This document shows positions 23,533 to 30,611 of a DNA stretch of 30,611 nucleotides, in pieces. Location: contig CAJUEG010000028.1 of assembly GCA_910584835.1 (NCBI GenBank), positions 1 to 30,611 of the forward strand, given 5' to 3'. Origin of the DNA: an uncultured Oscillospiraceae bacterium. GTDB lineage: Bacteria > Bacillota > Clostridia > Oscillospirales > Oscillospiraceae. Made by a program: the position numbers and the translations under genes. Each line of letters starts with the position of its first letter. The first letter of the stretch is position 1. Below the pieces are notes generated by a model. It did not search any database. It was not told the DNA's origin and worked only from the letters and a program-made list of their open reading frames with translations.

Positions 23533-24846
23533 TCACTGCAGAATATCCCGGATGCTGTCCTGGACCCGGAGGGTGAGCCGGGCATATTCCTCCCGCTCCT
23601 CCCCCGTCAGCCCGGACAGGCGGGCGGTCTCAAAGTCCTCCCACGCCTTTTCCACATCGGCCAGCGCCGTCCCGGCGGCGGACGGGAAGGCGACGCTCAG
23701 CCGCTTCTCCCTGCCGCCCGGCTCCTTGGTCTCTCCGATGGATATCAGTCCCCTGCTCACCAGCCGCTGGAGCAGCACCGACAGGCTCCCGCCGGACACT
23801 CCCGCAAATTCCGCCAGCTCCCTCCTGGCGCCGCCGTCCCACTGCCGCAGGCGCAACAGCAGATTTGCCTCCGCCAGGGACAGGCCGTTTTTCTGGGCGG
23901 CCGGCTCCAGATAGTAGTCCAGCAGCTTGCGCTCCCGGAGGGCGTCGTACAGCAGCCCCTCCCCCTCCAGCGCCCCGGAGTGGATTCGGGTGCGTTCCTC
24001 CCCCAGCCGGGTGGACACCAGCGGCAAAGGCGGCGCCGAGCCGTCCTGGGCGGCCTCAATGAGGAAGCGGTACACCTTCAGCCTGCGCTTTTCGTACTCC
24101 TCCTCGTCCAGCACGGTCTTGTAAAACTCGTTGTAGTATTCAAACAGCATCAGCTTGGTGCGCACGGTCTTGGAGATGCTCATCCCCTGGCTGGCCAGAG
24201 AGCCCTTTGTCTTGACATAGTAGTAAATGGGCACCTGGAGCGCAAAAAACCTCCTGGCGTGGCGGATATACTCCAGATTGAAGAGAAAGTCCTCACACCA
24301 GCTGATCTCCGGGTCCATTTGCAGCCTGTGCTCTGTGATAATGTCCCGGCGGTACAGCTTGTTCCACAGCACGCCGTAGTAGAAATCGGCGGGGTTCTCC
24401 ATCATGTGGGCGGCAAACTCCTCCCGGGTGAGGGGACCGTCCTCGTCAATGTCCCCCTTGGGGGCCACCCGCTCCCCCACCACCCGGTAGAAGTCGGAGA
24501 TCACCAGGTCGCAGCCGTGTTCCCGGGCGGCCCGGACCAGTAGCTTGGTGGCGTTGGGGGTAATCCAGTCGTCGGCGTCCAAAAACTGGAGGTATTCCCC
24601 CCGGGCCATGGCCATGGCCTGATTGCGCGTGTCGGACACGCCGGAATTGGCCTTATGGACCACCCGGACCCGGCTGTCCCGCCGGGCAAACTCATCGCAC
24701 ACCGCCCCGGAGCCGTCCTTGCTGCCGTCGTCGGCCAGGATGAGCTCAAAGTCGGCAAATTCCTGGCTCAGCACACTGTCCACACAGCGGCGGAGGGTAG
24801 ACTGGGCATTGTAAATCGGGACGATAATGGTGACGCACGGTTTCAT
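23533..24846 (-). CDS. GT2 glycosyltransferase fused to a MarR-type DNA-binding domain
   Basis: This is a 437-residue two-domain protein in one unbroken frame. Residues 1 to about 265 are a family 2 glycosyltransferase: VTIIVPIYNAQ (5-15), ADDGSKDGS (38-46), the nucleotide-sugar/metal motif DADDW (90-94), VLWNKLYRRDII (159-170) and WCEDFLFN (183-190). Residues about 295-437 are a MarR winged helix: dimerization helix (DALRERKLLDYYLEP), recognition region (RRELAEFAGVSGGSLSVLLQRLVSRGLIS, 341-369), wing (KEPGGREKR, 374-382) and a C-terminal helix pair. Start ATG at 24846; a GTG nine bases earlier is possible. It lies alone between the nan operon terminator and the GDPD operon terminator. It could be a sugar-modifying enzyme that also senses or regulates. 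The fusion is unusual and the function is unknown. Confidence 0.85.
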   Translation of the reverse strand: MKPCVTIIVPIYNAQSTLRRCVDSVLSQEFADFELILADDGSKDGSGAVCDEFARRDSRVRVVHKANSGVSDTRNQAMAMARGEYLQFLDADDWITPNATKLLVRAAREHGCDLVISDFYRVVGERVAPKGDIDEDGPLTREEFAAHMMENPADFYYGVLWNKLYRRDIITEHRLQMDPEISWCEDFLFNLEYIRHARRFFALQVPIYYYVKTKGSLASQGMSISKTVRTKLMLFEYYNEFYKTVLDEEEYEKRRLKVYRFLIEAAQDGSAPPLPLVSTRLGEERTRIHSGALEGEGLLYDALRERKLLDYYLEPAAQKNGLSLAEANLLLRLRQWDGGARRELAEFAGVSGGSLSVLLQRLVSRGLISIGETKEPGGREKRLSVAFPSAAGTALADVEKAWEDFETARLSGLTGEEREEYARLTLRVQDSIRDILQ

Positions 24847-24949
24847 AAAAACCACCCCTGTGCCGGAAACGGCTCAAAATTGATGACACAATTATACCAA
24901 GCCGCCGGGGCGGTTGTCAATCTATGGCCGGGAAAAGGGCGCCGGCCCA

Positions 24950-24987
24950 TAAAAACAGCCTCCGGCGGGAAAATTCCCGCCGGAGGC
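24950..24987 (-). terminator. Strong terminator of the sialic acid operon
   Basis: On the minus strand arms GCCTCCGGCGGGAA (24987-24974) and TTCCCGCCGGAGGC (24971-24958) pair perfectly over 14 bases and are followed by TGTTTTTAT. It ends the transcript about 20 bases after the nanA stop. Confidence 0.9.
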
Positions 24988-25005
24988 CGTTTGAATCGCT
25001 TCCGT

Positions 25006-25911
25006 TCAGTATTTGGCGACGGCCTCCCGGATCATGGCCACGCACTGGTCCACGATGGGGCCGTCCCCCTCCGCCAGGGGGGCCAGGGGGGCCCGGACGC
25101 CCCCGATGTCCGGCCCGCCGCTGCGGCGGAGGATCTCCTTGATGACGGCGTACAGGTTGCCGTGGGCGGAGCACATCTTGTAGATGATGCGGCAGCAGTC
25201 GTTCTGCACCTGCCGGGCCTCCTCCAGCCTGCCCGCGTAAAACAGCTCCCAGGCCTTGAGGTACAGCTCGGGCATGGCGGCGTAGGTGCCGCCGATGCCG
25301 CCGATGGCCCCGGCCGCCAGGCCGGAGACAAACTGCTCGTCGGGGCCGTTGAACACAATGGCCCCCTCGTCCCTCCACATCTGGATGTCCTGCACCGGCA
25401 TGGACGAGTTCTTCACGCCGATGACCCGGGGGTTTTTCAGCATCTCCCGCAGCAGGGGCACGGACAGGGCCACCCCGGCCAGCTGGGGGATATTGTAGAT
25501 GATGAAATCGGTGTCCGGCGCGGCGTCGGAAATGTCGTTCCAGTACTTGGCCACCGCGTGGTCGGGCAGATGGAAGTAGATGGGCGGGATGGCGGCGATG
25601 GCGTCCACCCCCTGCTGCTGGGCGTGGGCGGCAAGCTCCCGGCTGTCCGCCGTGTTGTTGCAGGCCACGTGGGCGATGATGGTGAGGCGCCCCTTGGCCT
25701 CGGCCATCACATTCTCCAGCACCAGCTTGCGCTCCGCCACGCTCTGGTAGATGCACTCGCCGGAGGAGCCGCCCACATACAGCCCCTTCACCCCCTTGTC
25801 CGCCAGGTAGCGGACAAGGGCGCGCACCCGTTCCGGGGAAACCGCCCCCGCGTCGTCATAGCAGGCGTAAAACGCGGGGATAACACCCTGATATTTGGAA
25901 AAATCTTTCAT
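25006..25911 (-). CDS. nanA: N-acetylneuraminate lyase (DapA/NanA family)
   Basis: This is a TIM-barrel aldolase of 301 residues that splits N-acetylneuraminate into N-acetylmannosamine and pyruvate. Seen: the pyruvate-binding GGSSGE (47-52), the active-site tyrosine in IYNIPQLAGV (Tyr139) and the Schiff-base lysine in VIGVKNSS (Lys167). These lie two positions from Tyr137 and Lys165 of E. coli NanA. The YNIP-x2-GV wording favours NanA over dihydrodipicolinate synthase. AAGGAG lies about eight bases upstream of the ATG, only three bases after the YhcH stop. The context of a YhcH protein and an AGE epimerase supports the sialic acid role. Other DapA-family aldolases (e.g. KDG-type) are less likely alternatives. 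Confidence 0.88.
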   Translation of the reverse strand: MKDFSKYQGVIPAFYACYDDAGAVSPERVRALVRYLADKGVKGLYVGGSSGECIYQSVAERKLVLENVMAEAKGRLTIIAHVACNNTADSRELAAHAQQQGVDAIAAIPPIYFHLPDHAVAKYWNDISDAAPDTDFIIYNIPQLAGVALSVPLLREMLKNPRVIGVKNSSMPVQDIQMWRDEGAIVFNGPDEQFVSGLAAGAIGGIGGTYAAMPELYLKAWELFYAGRLEEARQVQNDCCRIIYKMCSAHGNLYAVIKEILRRSGGPDIGGVRAPLAPLAEGDGPIVDQCVAMIREAVAKY

Positions 25912-25914
25912 ATG

Positions 25915-26376
25915 TTATGCTCCTTCGCACTGGTTTATCTTGATCTTGAATACCGCCTTGGTCACCGTCTCGGGCCCGCCCACCCGCATTTTGATCTTGT
26001 GGGCGTCGTCGGGGAACACCACCAGGAAGTCCCCGGGGGACAGGATCAGGCTGTGCCGCCCCTCTCCCCGGTAGGCATAGAAATCCCCCTGGTGGTCGAA
26101 CTGGGCCAGGGCCGCGGGGGAGGCGATCTCCACCCGCTCCGAGCCGGACAGCATCAGGTGGATGTCCAGGTAAAGTCGGTGGGCCTCGAAGAAGGCGTCC
26201 CGGTCGGGGATGGTCTCATAGGTAAACTTGGTACAGTAGACCTCCTCCCCCTTGATGTCCACCCGCTCCTCCCCCAGGGCGGAGAGGAATTCCGGCGTGA
26301 TGCGCTCCAGGGCCAGGTCCAGGTTTGGGTGTATGCCCCGGTAGTCCAGGGCGGTGGAATTGGATGCGAGAATCAT
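25915..26376 (-). CDS. YhcH/YjgK/YiaL (DUF386) family protein
   Basis: This is a 153-residue beta-barrel protein of the DUF386 family. Typical segments are FFEAHRLYLDIHLMLSGSE (about 63-81) with the conserved E-x-H and D-x-H, PGDFLVVFPDDAHKI (112-126) and VTKAVFKIKI near the end. These carry the His/Glu metal site of the family. In E. coli the member YhcH (NanQ) is encoded with nanATEK and is reported to act on sialic acid anomers or ring forms. It starts five bases after the permease stop and ends three bases ahead of nanA, so it is tightly coupled to both. A role in preparing imported sialic acid for NanA is the best inference. Confidence 0.88.
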   Translation of the reverse strand: MILASNSTALDYRGIHPNLDLALERITPEFLSALGEERVDIKGEEVYCTKFTYETIPDRDAFFEAHRLYLDIHLMLSGSERVEIASPAALAQFDHQGDFYAYRGEGRHSLILSPGDFLVVFPDDAHKIKMRVGGPETVTKAVFKIKINQCEGA

Positions 26377-26380
26377 ATCC

Positions 26381-27313
26381 TCACCCCTTCACCGCACCCA
26401 TGGTGATGCCCTTGGTGAAGTACTTCTGGAACACCAGGAACACGATGATGATGGGGACGGAGGCCAGGGCCGCGCCCGCCATCAGCAGGCCGTAGTCCTG
26501 CCCGAACTCGCCCTGCATCTTGGCGATGCCCAGGGGCATGGACAGCACGTTGGTGCCCGTCAGCATGAGCAGCTGCATGAAATAGTCGTTCCAGGTGTTG
26601 ATGAAGGTGAAGATGGCCAGGGCGCCCACCCCCGGCTTAATCATGGGGTAGACGATGGTGGTAAAGGTTTTCAGCTCGCCGCCGCCGTCGATGCGGGCCG
26701 CCTCCAGGATCTCGCCGGGGATGCCCTCGGCGAACTGCTTCATCAGGAACACGCCGAAGGGCCAGCCCACCACTGGGAAGATCACCGACCAGAGGGTGTT
26801 GGTCAGGTGGAGACTGTCCATCTCCCGCAGCAGGGGGATCAGGATGACCTGCTTGGGCAGGGCCATGGCGCACACGATGAGGGAGAACAGCACGGCCCGG
26901 CCGATAAACCGCTTTTTGGCCAAGGCATACCCGGCCAGGGCGGCGGTGGCGCAGGTGAGCACCATGGCGGCCACCGACATGAACACCGTGTTGATGAGCC
27001 AGCGGAGGGCTCCGGGCAGCACCGGGCCGGAGAAGAACACGATCTGGCTGTGGTCCTCGGTGAACCACTCGCTCAGAGGGATGTGGAGCTCCCACAGGGG
27101 GGCGCTGCGCTTGCCCAGCAGCTCGTTGAAGTTGCGCATGGTCCACTCCTTGGGCCACCACTCGGGGACGGAGTTGTTGACCGCGGAGGGCGTCTTGAAC
27201 GCGCCGGTGACAATCCAGTACAGGGGGAAGAGGAAGATGACCGCCGCGATGAGGATAATCAGGACCAGGGTGACGGTCCGGTAGACGGATGTGCGTTTTA
27301 CGCCTGTATTCAT
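26381..27313 (-). CDS. Carbohydrate ABC permease, MalG type (sialic acid cluster)
   Basis: This is an inner-membrane permease of 310 residues. It starts MNTGVKRTSVYRTV and has six hydrophobic segments, with FLFPLYWIVTGAFKTPSAV early on, the standard MalG-type opening. The EAA loop reads LEAARIDGGGELKTFTTIVYP. GAGGAGGGG precedes the ATG at 27313. A longer stop-free frame exists upstream over the partner gene but has no support. It begins 15 bases after the MalF-type permease stop. Substrate is presumably a sialic acid species, from context. Confidence 0.9.
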   Translation of the reverse strand: MNTGVKRTSVYRTVTLVLIILIAAVIFLFPLYWIVTGAFKTPSAVNNSVPEWWPKEWTMRNFNELLGKRSAPLWELHIPLSEWFTEDHSQIVFFSGPVLPGALRWLINTVFMSVAAMVLTCATAALAGYALAKKRFIGRAVLFSLIVCAMALPKQVILIPLLREMDSLHLTNTLWSVIFPVVGWPFGVFLMKQFAEGIPGEILEAARIDGGGELKTFTTIVYPMIKPGVGALAIFTFINTWNDYFMQLLMLTGTNVLSMPLGIAKMQGEFGQDYGLLMAGAALASVPIIIVFLVFQKYFTKGITMGAVKG

Positions 27314-27327
27314 AGCTTCCCCTCCTC

Positions 27328-28239
27328 TCAGCTGTCGGACTTGGCCAGCCTGAACTGGACCGCGGACAGCGCCGCGATGCACAGGGCCAGGATGACGCCC
27401 ATGGCGTTGGCGTAGCCGTACTTGTACAGGGTGAAGGCGCTGTAATAGATGTAGTACATCACCGTGTCCGTGGCGTGTTCGGGCCCGCCCTGGGTCAGCA
27501 GCTGGATCAGCGCGAAGCACTGGAAGCTGTTGATGGTGGTGATGACCAGGATGTACAGGGTGGTGGGCATGATCTGGGGCCACTTTACCTTCCAGAACAC
27601 CTGGAGGTCGGTGGCGCCGTCCACCTGGGCGGCCTCCACCAGGGTCTGGTCCACGTTGCCCAGGGCGGAGACGTACAGCACGATGGGCTGGCCCACGGAG
27701 GTGGTGAACAGAATCAGGATGATGCAGCCCAGGGCGAACTTGGAGTTGCCCAGCCAGTTGATGTTCTTCTCCCACAGGCCCAGATTGGTGCCCACAAAGT
27801 TCAGCACGCCGTTGTAGTAGTGGTAGATCCACTTCCACACCACGGTGACGGCCACGGAGCCGGTGACCACGGGCAGGTAGAAGATGACGCGGAAGGCGGA
27901 GCAGGCCCAGTTCTTCATGTTGTAGATGCGCGCCCCCACCCACAGGGAAAAGACGCACACTGTGGGAACGGACACCACCACGATGATGACGGTGTTCAGC
28001 AGGGCCTTCAGGAAGGTTTTATCCTGGAACAGGTCGATGTAGTTTTTCAGCCCGATGAAATCGCTGGTCCCTCCGGCGCTCATGGTGGCGTTGGTCAGGC
28101 TGGTCACCACGCACATCACCATGGGATAGACCACGAATACCAGGAAAAACAGCAGGCTGGGCAGCAGGAACAGGTAGCCGGCGATGGTCTCCCGGCGCAC
28201 CAGGGCGCGGCTCATGCCGCCAGGTTTGGATTTTGCCAA
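27328..28239 (-). CDS. Carbohydrate ABC permease, MalF type (sialic acid cluster), TTG start
   Basis: This is an inner-membrane permease of 303 residues with six hydrophobic segments. ETIAGYLFLLPSLLFFLVFVVYP is the first, and the EAA loop is VEAAQVDGATDLQVFWKVKWP (about 210-230). The start is TTG at 28239: GAGGAGG is eight bases upstream and the next ATG (residue 9) lacks a site. It forms the channel with the MalG-type partner. The gene is preceded by an intercistronic hairpin that would lower its expression relative to the binding protein. No ATPase gene is present in the cluster. Confidence 0.9.
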   Translation of the reverse strand: MAKSKPGGMSRALVRRETIAGYLFLLPSLLFFLVFVVYPMVMCVVTSLTNATMSAGGTSDFIGLKNYIDLFQDKTFLKALLNTVIIVVVSVPTVCVFSLWVGARIYNMKNWACSAFRVIFYLPVVTGSVAVTVVWKWIYHYYNGVLNFVGTNLGLWEKNINWLGNSKFALGCIILILFTTSVGQPIVLYVSALGNVDQTLVEAAQVDGATDLQVFWKVKWPQIMPTTLYILVITTINSFQCFALIQLLTQGGPEHATDTVMYYIYYSAFTLYKYGYANAMGVILALCIAALSAVQFRLAKSDS

Positions 28240-28266
28240 GGTACAGGCCTCCTCTCTCGTTCTGAA

Positions 28267-28308
28267 AAAGGGAAGCGCCCTCCCCGCGCCAAAACGCAGG
28301 GAGGGCGC
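28267..28308 (-). terminator. Intercistronic hairpin after the sialic-acid binding-protein gene
   Basis: Arms GCGCCCTCCC (28275-28284) and GGGAGGGCGC (28299-28308) pair perfectly with a 14-base loop. On the minus strand TTCCCTTTTTC follows, so it may be a partial terminator between binding protein and permeases. Confidence 0.7.
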
Positions 28309-28347
28309 GCATTACCCTAAAGTCGGTTGCCTCTGTCGGCCGGAGGG

Positions 28348-29706
28348 TCAGCCCGCCTCGGCGGCCTCGGCGGCCGCGTTGGCCTCGGATACGAACTGAT
28401 CCAGCTCGGTCTGGACGTCGCCGCCGTTGCCGATGCGCTGGAGGGCGTTCCACCAGGAGGTGCGGGCCTCGGGCCAACCCAGGGTGATCTGGTAGTAGGG
28501 GCCCATGAAGGGGACCAGCTTGCCGTACTCGGTCATGATCTCGTCGCCCTCGTACAGGCCGGACACATCCCGGGTGGCCCAGTAGCCGGTGGCCTCCACG
28601 ATCTTCTTGTACTGGGCCTCGTCCTCGGTCATGAACTTGATGAAGGCCTTGGCGGCTTCCACCTTGGCGGGGTCGCCGTTGTCGAACACGCCGAAGCCCC
28701 AGATGCCGCCCTGGAGGACGGGGTCGCCGGACTCAGTGGGGAAGGCCATGGGGAAGATCTCGAAGTTGGCGGTCTTGCCCTGGGTGTCGCTCTTGGCGGC
28801 GCCCACGTTCCAGCAGGTGGCCATGGCCAGGGTGCCGTTGCAGAACAGCATAATCTCGTCGCCGCCCGCGATGCCGGGGTCGAACTCGATGCCGTTCACG
28901 TCGTACAGGGCCTGGAGGGCCTTGACGTTCTCGGCGCAGTTGGCCTCATAGCGGGTGAAGTCGGAGTTGGTGTAGTGGCCGCCGTACATATTGGTGACGA
29001 GGGCGCGGTTGCCCTGGTCGCCGGCCTGGCCGCCGCAGAACACCACGCCCACCTGGGGATGGATGGCGGCCACGGCCTCCACGGCCTTCAGGAAGTCGGC
29101 GGTGGACTTCCAGGTGTGGGTGTCCTCATTGATGTACTGCATGGCGTCGGCCTGGGTGAACAGGTCCTTGTTGATGCCCATGCAGTGGGCGGTCTGGCAC
29201 ACGGGCAGCTCGTACATGGCGCCGGCGGCGTTGGTGCAGGAGCCGGAGGTCACCTCATAAGTACCGGCGGGCAGCAGGTCCTTCAGGTCCACCAGGTAGC
29301 CCTTGGCGCCCCAGTTGGCCACCAGGCGCTCCGGGCCCTCGAAGATCAGGTCAGGGGCGCTCTTGCTCTCGATCATGCCGTTGACGGTCTGGTCGCCGTT
29401 GGCGTAGTCCAGGTAGACCACTTCGATCTTCACGTTGGGGTATACCGCGTTGAAGTCGGCGATCAGGCCCTTGACCACGGTCTCGTCCGTCATCTTGCCC
29501 ACGGGATAGGTGGCCAGGACCAGGTTGGCGGTCAGATCGTTGCCGGCGGGCTCGTTGGCCGGCTCGCTCTGGGCGGGCTCGGGAGCCTTGGTGGGATCGG
29601 GCGCCTTGGTGGGATCAGGGTCTTTGCTGCCTGTGGAGCAGGCAGCAAGCGTCAGCACTATGCATAGTGCAAGCACCAGCGCGAGGGCCTTCCGAATTGT
29701 CTTCAT
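28348..29706 (-). CDS. ABC transporter substrate-binding lipoprotein (putative sialic acid binder)
   Basis: This is a solute-binding lipoprotein of 452 residues. The signal MKTIRKALALVLALCIVLTL ends in the lipobox LAAC (Cys23). A linker of Pro/Thr/Lys/Glu repeats follows (DPTKAPDPTKAPEP, about 28-45). The mature part is a family 1 sugar-binding protein: NLVLATYPVGKMTDETVVKGLI, DLIFEGPERLVANWG, and late EGDEIMTEYGKLVPFMGPYYQITLGWPEARTSWW. The ATG at 29706 has GAGGAGG eight to nine bases upstream. It has its own strong promoter. The ligand is inferred from the neighbouring nanA, YhcH and AGE genes; sequence alone does not fix it. Confidence 0.9.
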   Translation of the reverse strand: MKTIRKALALVLALCIVLTLAACSTGSKDPDPTKAPDPTKAPEPAQSEPANEPAGNDLTANLVLATYPVGKMTDETVVKGLIADFNAVYPNVKIEVVYLDYANGDQTVNGMIESKSAPDLIFEGPERLVANWGAKGYLVDLKDLLPAGTYEVTSGSCTNAAGAMYELPVCQTAHCMGINKDLFTQADAMQYINEDTHTWKSTADFLKAVEAVAAIHPQVGVVFCGGQAGDQGNRALVTNMYGGHYTNSDFTRYEANCAENVKALQALYDVNGIEFDPGIAGGDEIMLFCNGTLAMATCWNVGAAKSDTQGKTANFEIFPMAFPTESGDPVLQGGIWGFGVFDNGDPAKVEAAKAFIKFMTEDEAQYKKIVEATGYWATRDVSGLYEGDEIMTEYGKLVPFMGPYYQITLGWPEARTSWWNALQRIGNGGDVQTELDQFVSEANAAAEAAEAG

Positions 29707-29767
29707 TCTTATATCCTCCTCATTTTCAATAATTCCGGCCTGCATCTGCCCGCAGGCTCTTGTATAG

Positions 29768-29796
29768 ATTGTATAATGATTTCCAGCGCTTGTCAA
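29768..29796 (-). promoter_or_regulatory. Strong promoter of the sialic acid transport operon
   Basis: On the minus strand a perfect TTGACA (29796-29791), a 17-base spacer and TACAAT (29773-29768), about 62 bases before the binding-protein ATG. It lies downstream of the AGE epimerase gene, so the transport genes can be expressed apart from it. Confidence 0.8.
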
Positions 29797-29844
29797 TATG
29801 GTGATGCAAATTATTTTTTCTTCTCTCTTCTGCTGAAAAAATTT

Positions 29845-30611
29845 TCATTTTCCCAGCAGTTCGCCCAAAATCCCGTCCACCAGAATCAGGGAGCGGGGCA
29901 CATGGAAGGGGCCCTTAAAGGTGGAGCCCTTGGTGGAGGGCATGGTGGGCAGCCCGTCCCGGCGCAGGTAGCCGTACCACTCGCCGTACTCGGGGTCAGC
30001 GAAATGGGCCTTGCAGTAGTCCACGGTCTTGTAGAACCAGTCCAGATACTTTTCCTCCCCGGTGTCCCGGTAGAGCATGGAGGAGGCGATGAGAATCTCG
30101 TTGTGGGGCCACCACAGCTTCATGTCGTGCTCATAGGCCTCGGGGGGCTTGCCCAGGCAGTCGGTGAAGTAGAGCAGCCCGCCGTATTCGTCGTCCCAGC
30201 CGATGTCGATGGCCCAGTCGAAAATCTGGGCGGCCTTGGCCGCCAGCCCCTTGTCCCCGGTGCGTTTGGCGTGCTCCAGCAGGAACCACACCCCCTCGAT
30301 GTCGTGGCCCGGGTTGACGGTGCGGCCCTCGGTGTAGTAGAGGCGGGGGGTGCCGTCCACGTCCACGTTCTCCAGCACGCACTTCAGCTCCGGCTTCACG
30401 TGGTACCGGAAAATCTCGTCCACGCTCTGCTGGGCCCGCTGCTCATAGAGCTCCTTCCGCTCTGGATCCACCCGGAGGAGCACCCCGGTGACGTTCAAAA
30501 TAATCATGGGCCCGCCAAAGGAGCGGCCCTGCCGGGTCTCCGGGATGGTCTTGGGCCCCAGGCCGGTGGGGTCGGCCATGCCGTGGTTCAGGTCCCAGTA
30601 CAGGTCATAGG
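29845..30611 (-). CDS. N-acylglucosamine 2-epimerase (AGE/RenBP family), 5' part outside window
   Basis: This is the C-terminal 254 residues of an (alpha/alpha)6-barrel epimerase; the family is about 390-410 residues, and the frame is open through the window end at 30611. Family motifs are NPGHDIEGVWFLLEHA with one catalytic histidine, KLWWPHNEILIASSMLYRDTGEEKYL, GEWYGYL and GPFHVPR with the second catalytic histidine. AGE enzymes interconvert N-acetylmannosamine and N-acetylglucosamine without phosphorylation. Cellobiose epimerases are relatives, but the nearby nanA favours ManNAc. It ends 48 bases upstream of the transport promoter and belongs to the same cluster. Confidence 0.88.
   Translation of the reverse strand, partial: YDLYWDLNHGMADPTGLGPKTIPETRQGRSFGGPMIILNVTGVLLRVDPERKELYEQRAQQSVDEIFRYHVKPELKCVLENVDVDGTPRLYYTEGRTVNPGHDIEGVWFLLEHAKRTGDKGLAAKAAQIFDWAIDIGWDDEYGGLLYFTDCLGKPPEAYEHDMKLWWPHNEILIASSMLYRDTGEEKYLDWFYKTVDYCKAHFADPEYGEWYGYLRRDGLPTMPSTKGSTFKGPFHVPRSLILVDGILGELLGK

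Noticed and set aside
24655..26406. Very long open frame (583 codons) on the plus strand opposite the glycosyltransferase/MarR, nanA and YhcH genes
   Set aside because: It is a mirror of GC-rich codon use on the other strand. The protein is low-complexity (Gly/His/Val/Leu-rich), spans several real genes and their terminator, and has no ribosome binding site or family motif.
27314..27958. Upstream extension of the MalG-type permease frame into the MalF-type gene
   Set aside because: Stop-free by composition only; MNTGVKRT at 27313 has a strong ribosome binding site and a normal permease start.
28327..29667. Antisense frame of 446 codons opposite the sialic-acid binder gene
   Set aside because: Low-complexity shadow of a real gene.
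1..30611. CRISPR array, tRNA or rRNA genes
   Set aside because: No regularly spaced repeats, cloverleaf or rRNA signature was seen anywhere in the window.

Overview
The window looks like chromosomal DNA of a gut Clostridia member, most likely Oscillospiraceae (Flavonifractor/Lawsonibacter-like). This is inferred from strong AGGAGG-type ribosome binding sites, sigma-A promoters of TTGACA/TATAAT type, a CIRCE operator, and clostridial families (DUF3847, DUF624, DUF1275, PepSY, large serine recombinase). No rRNA, tRNA or CRISPR array was seen, and the species is not proven.

Region 1 (1 to about 4.65 kb, plus strand) is a piece of a mobilizable element. It holds a translationally coupled ParB-like / ParM-like / ParR-like partition operon, a structured repeat-rich intergenic stretch, a DUF3847 protein, an IncQ-type oriT (nic core on the minus strand), a run of three perfect hairpins, and a MobA/MobL relaxase that appears to start at a CTG codon.

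Region 2 (4.7 to 11.3 kb) holds stand-alone housekeeping or stress genes: a DUF1275 membrane protein, a CorA-type transporter with GMN motif, a CPA2-type cation/proton antiporter, an 818-residue receiver/HD-GYP/PAS/degenerate-GGDEF regulator, and a small heat shock protein under a promoter overlapped by a CIRCE site.

Region 3 (11.4 to 14.42 kb) is a decaying segment. A response regulator has a frameshift and has lost its DNA-binding domain, and it runs into a PepSY-repeat protein. A large serine recombinase has lost its N terminus, including the catalytic serine. The recombinase ends at a perfect terminator, after which the DNA becomes visibly more GC-rich.

Region 4 (14.48 to 23.4 kb) is two divergent operons. 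The minus-strand operon has a UgpB-like binding lipoprotein, two permeases, a PHP phosphoesterase and a lipoprotein of unknown function. The plus-strand operon has a glycerophosphodiester phosphodiesterase (GDPD), a DUF624 membrane protein, an unknown membrane-anchored protein and an S66 LD-carboxypeptidase. Together they suggest uptake and breakdown of phosphodiesters such as glycerophosphodiesters, but the substrate is inferred.

Region 5 (23.5 to 30.6 kb, minus strand) contains a fused GT2 glycosyltransferase/MarR protein and, upstream, a sialic-acid cluster: an AGE-type epimerase (cut by the window edge), a sugar-binding lipoprotein, two permeases, a YhcH/DUF386 protein and N-acetylneuraminate lyase, closed by a strong terminator. 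Neither ABC operon carries its own ATPase gene, so a shared ATPase elsewhere is likely.
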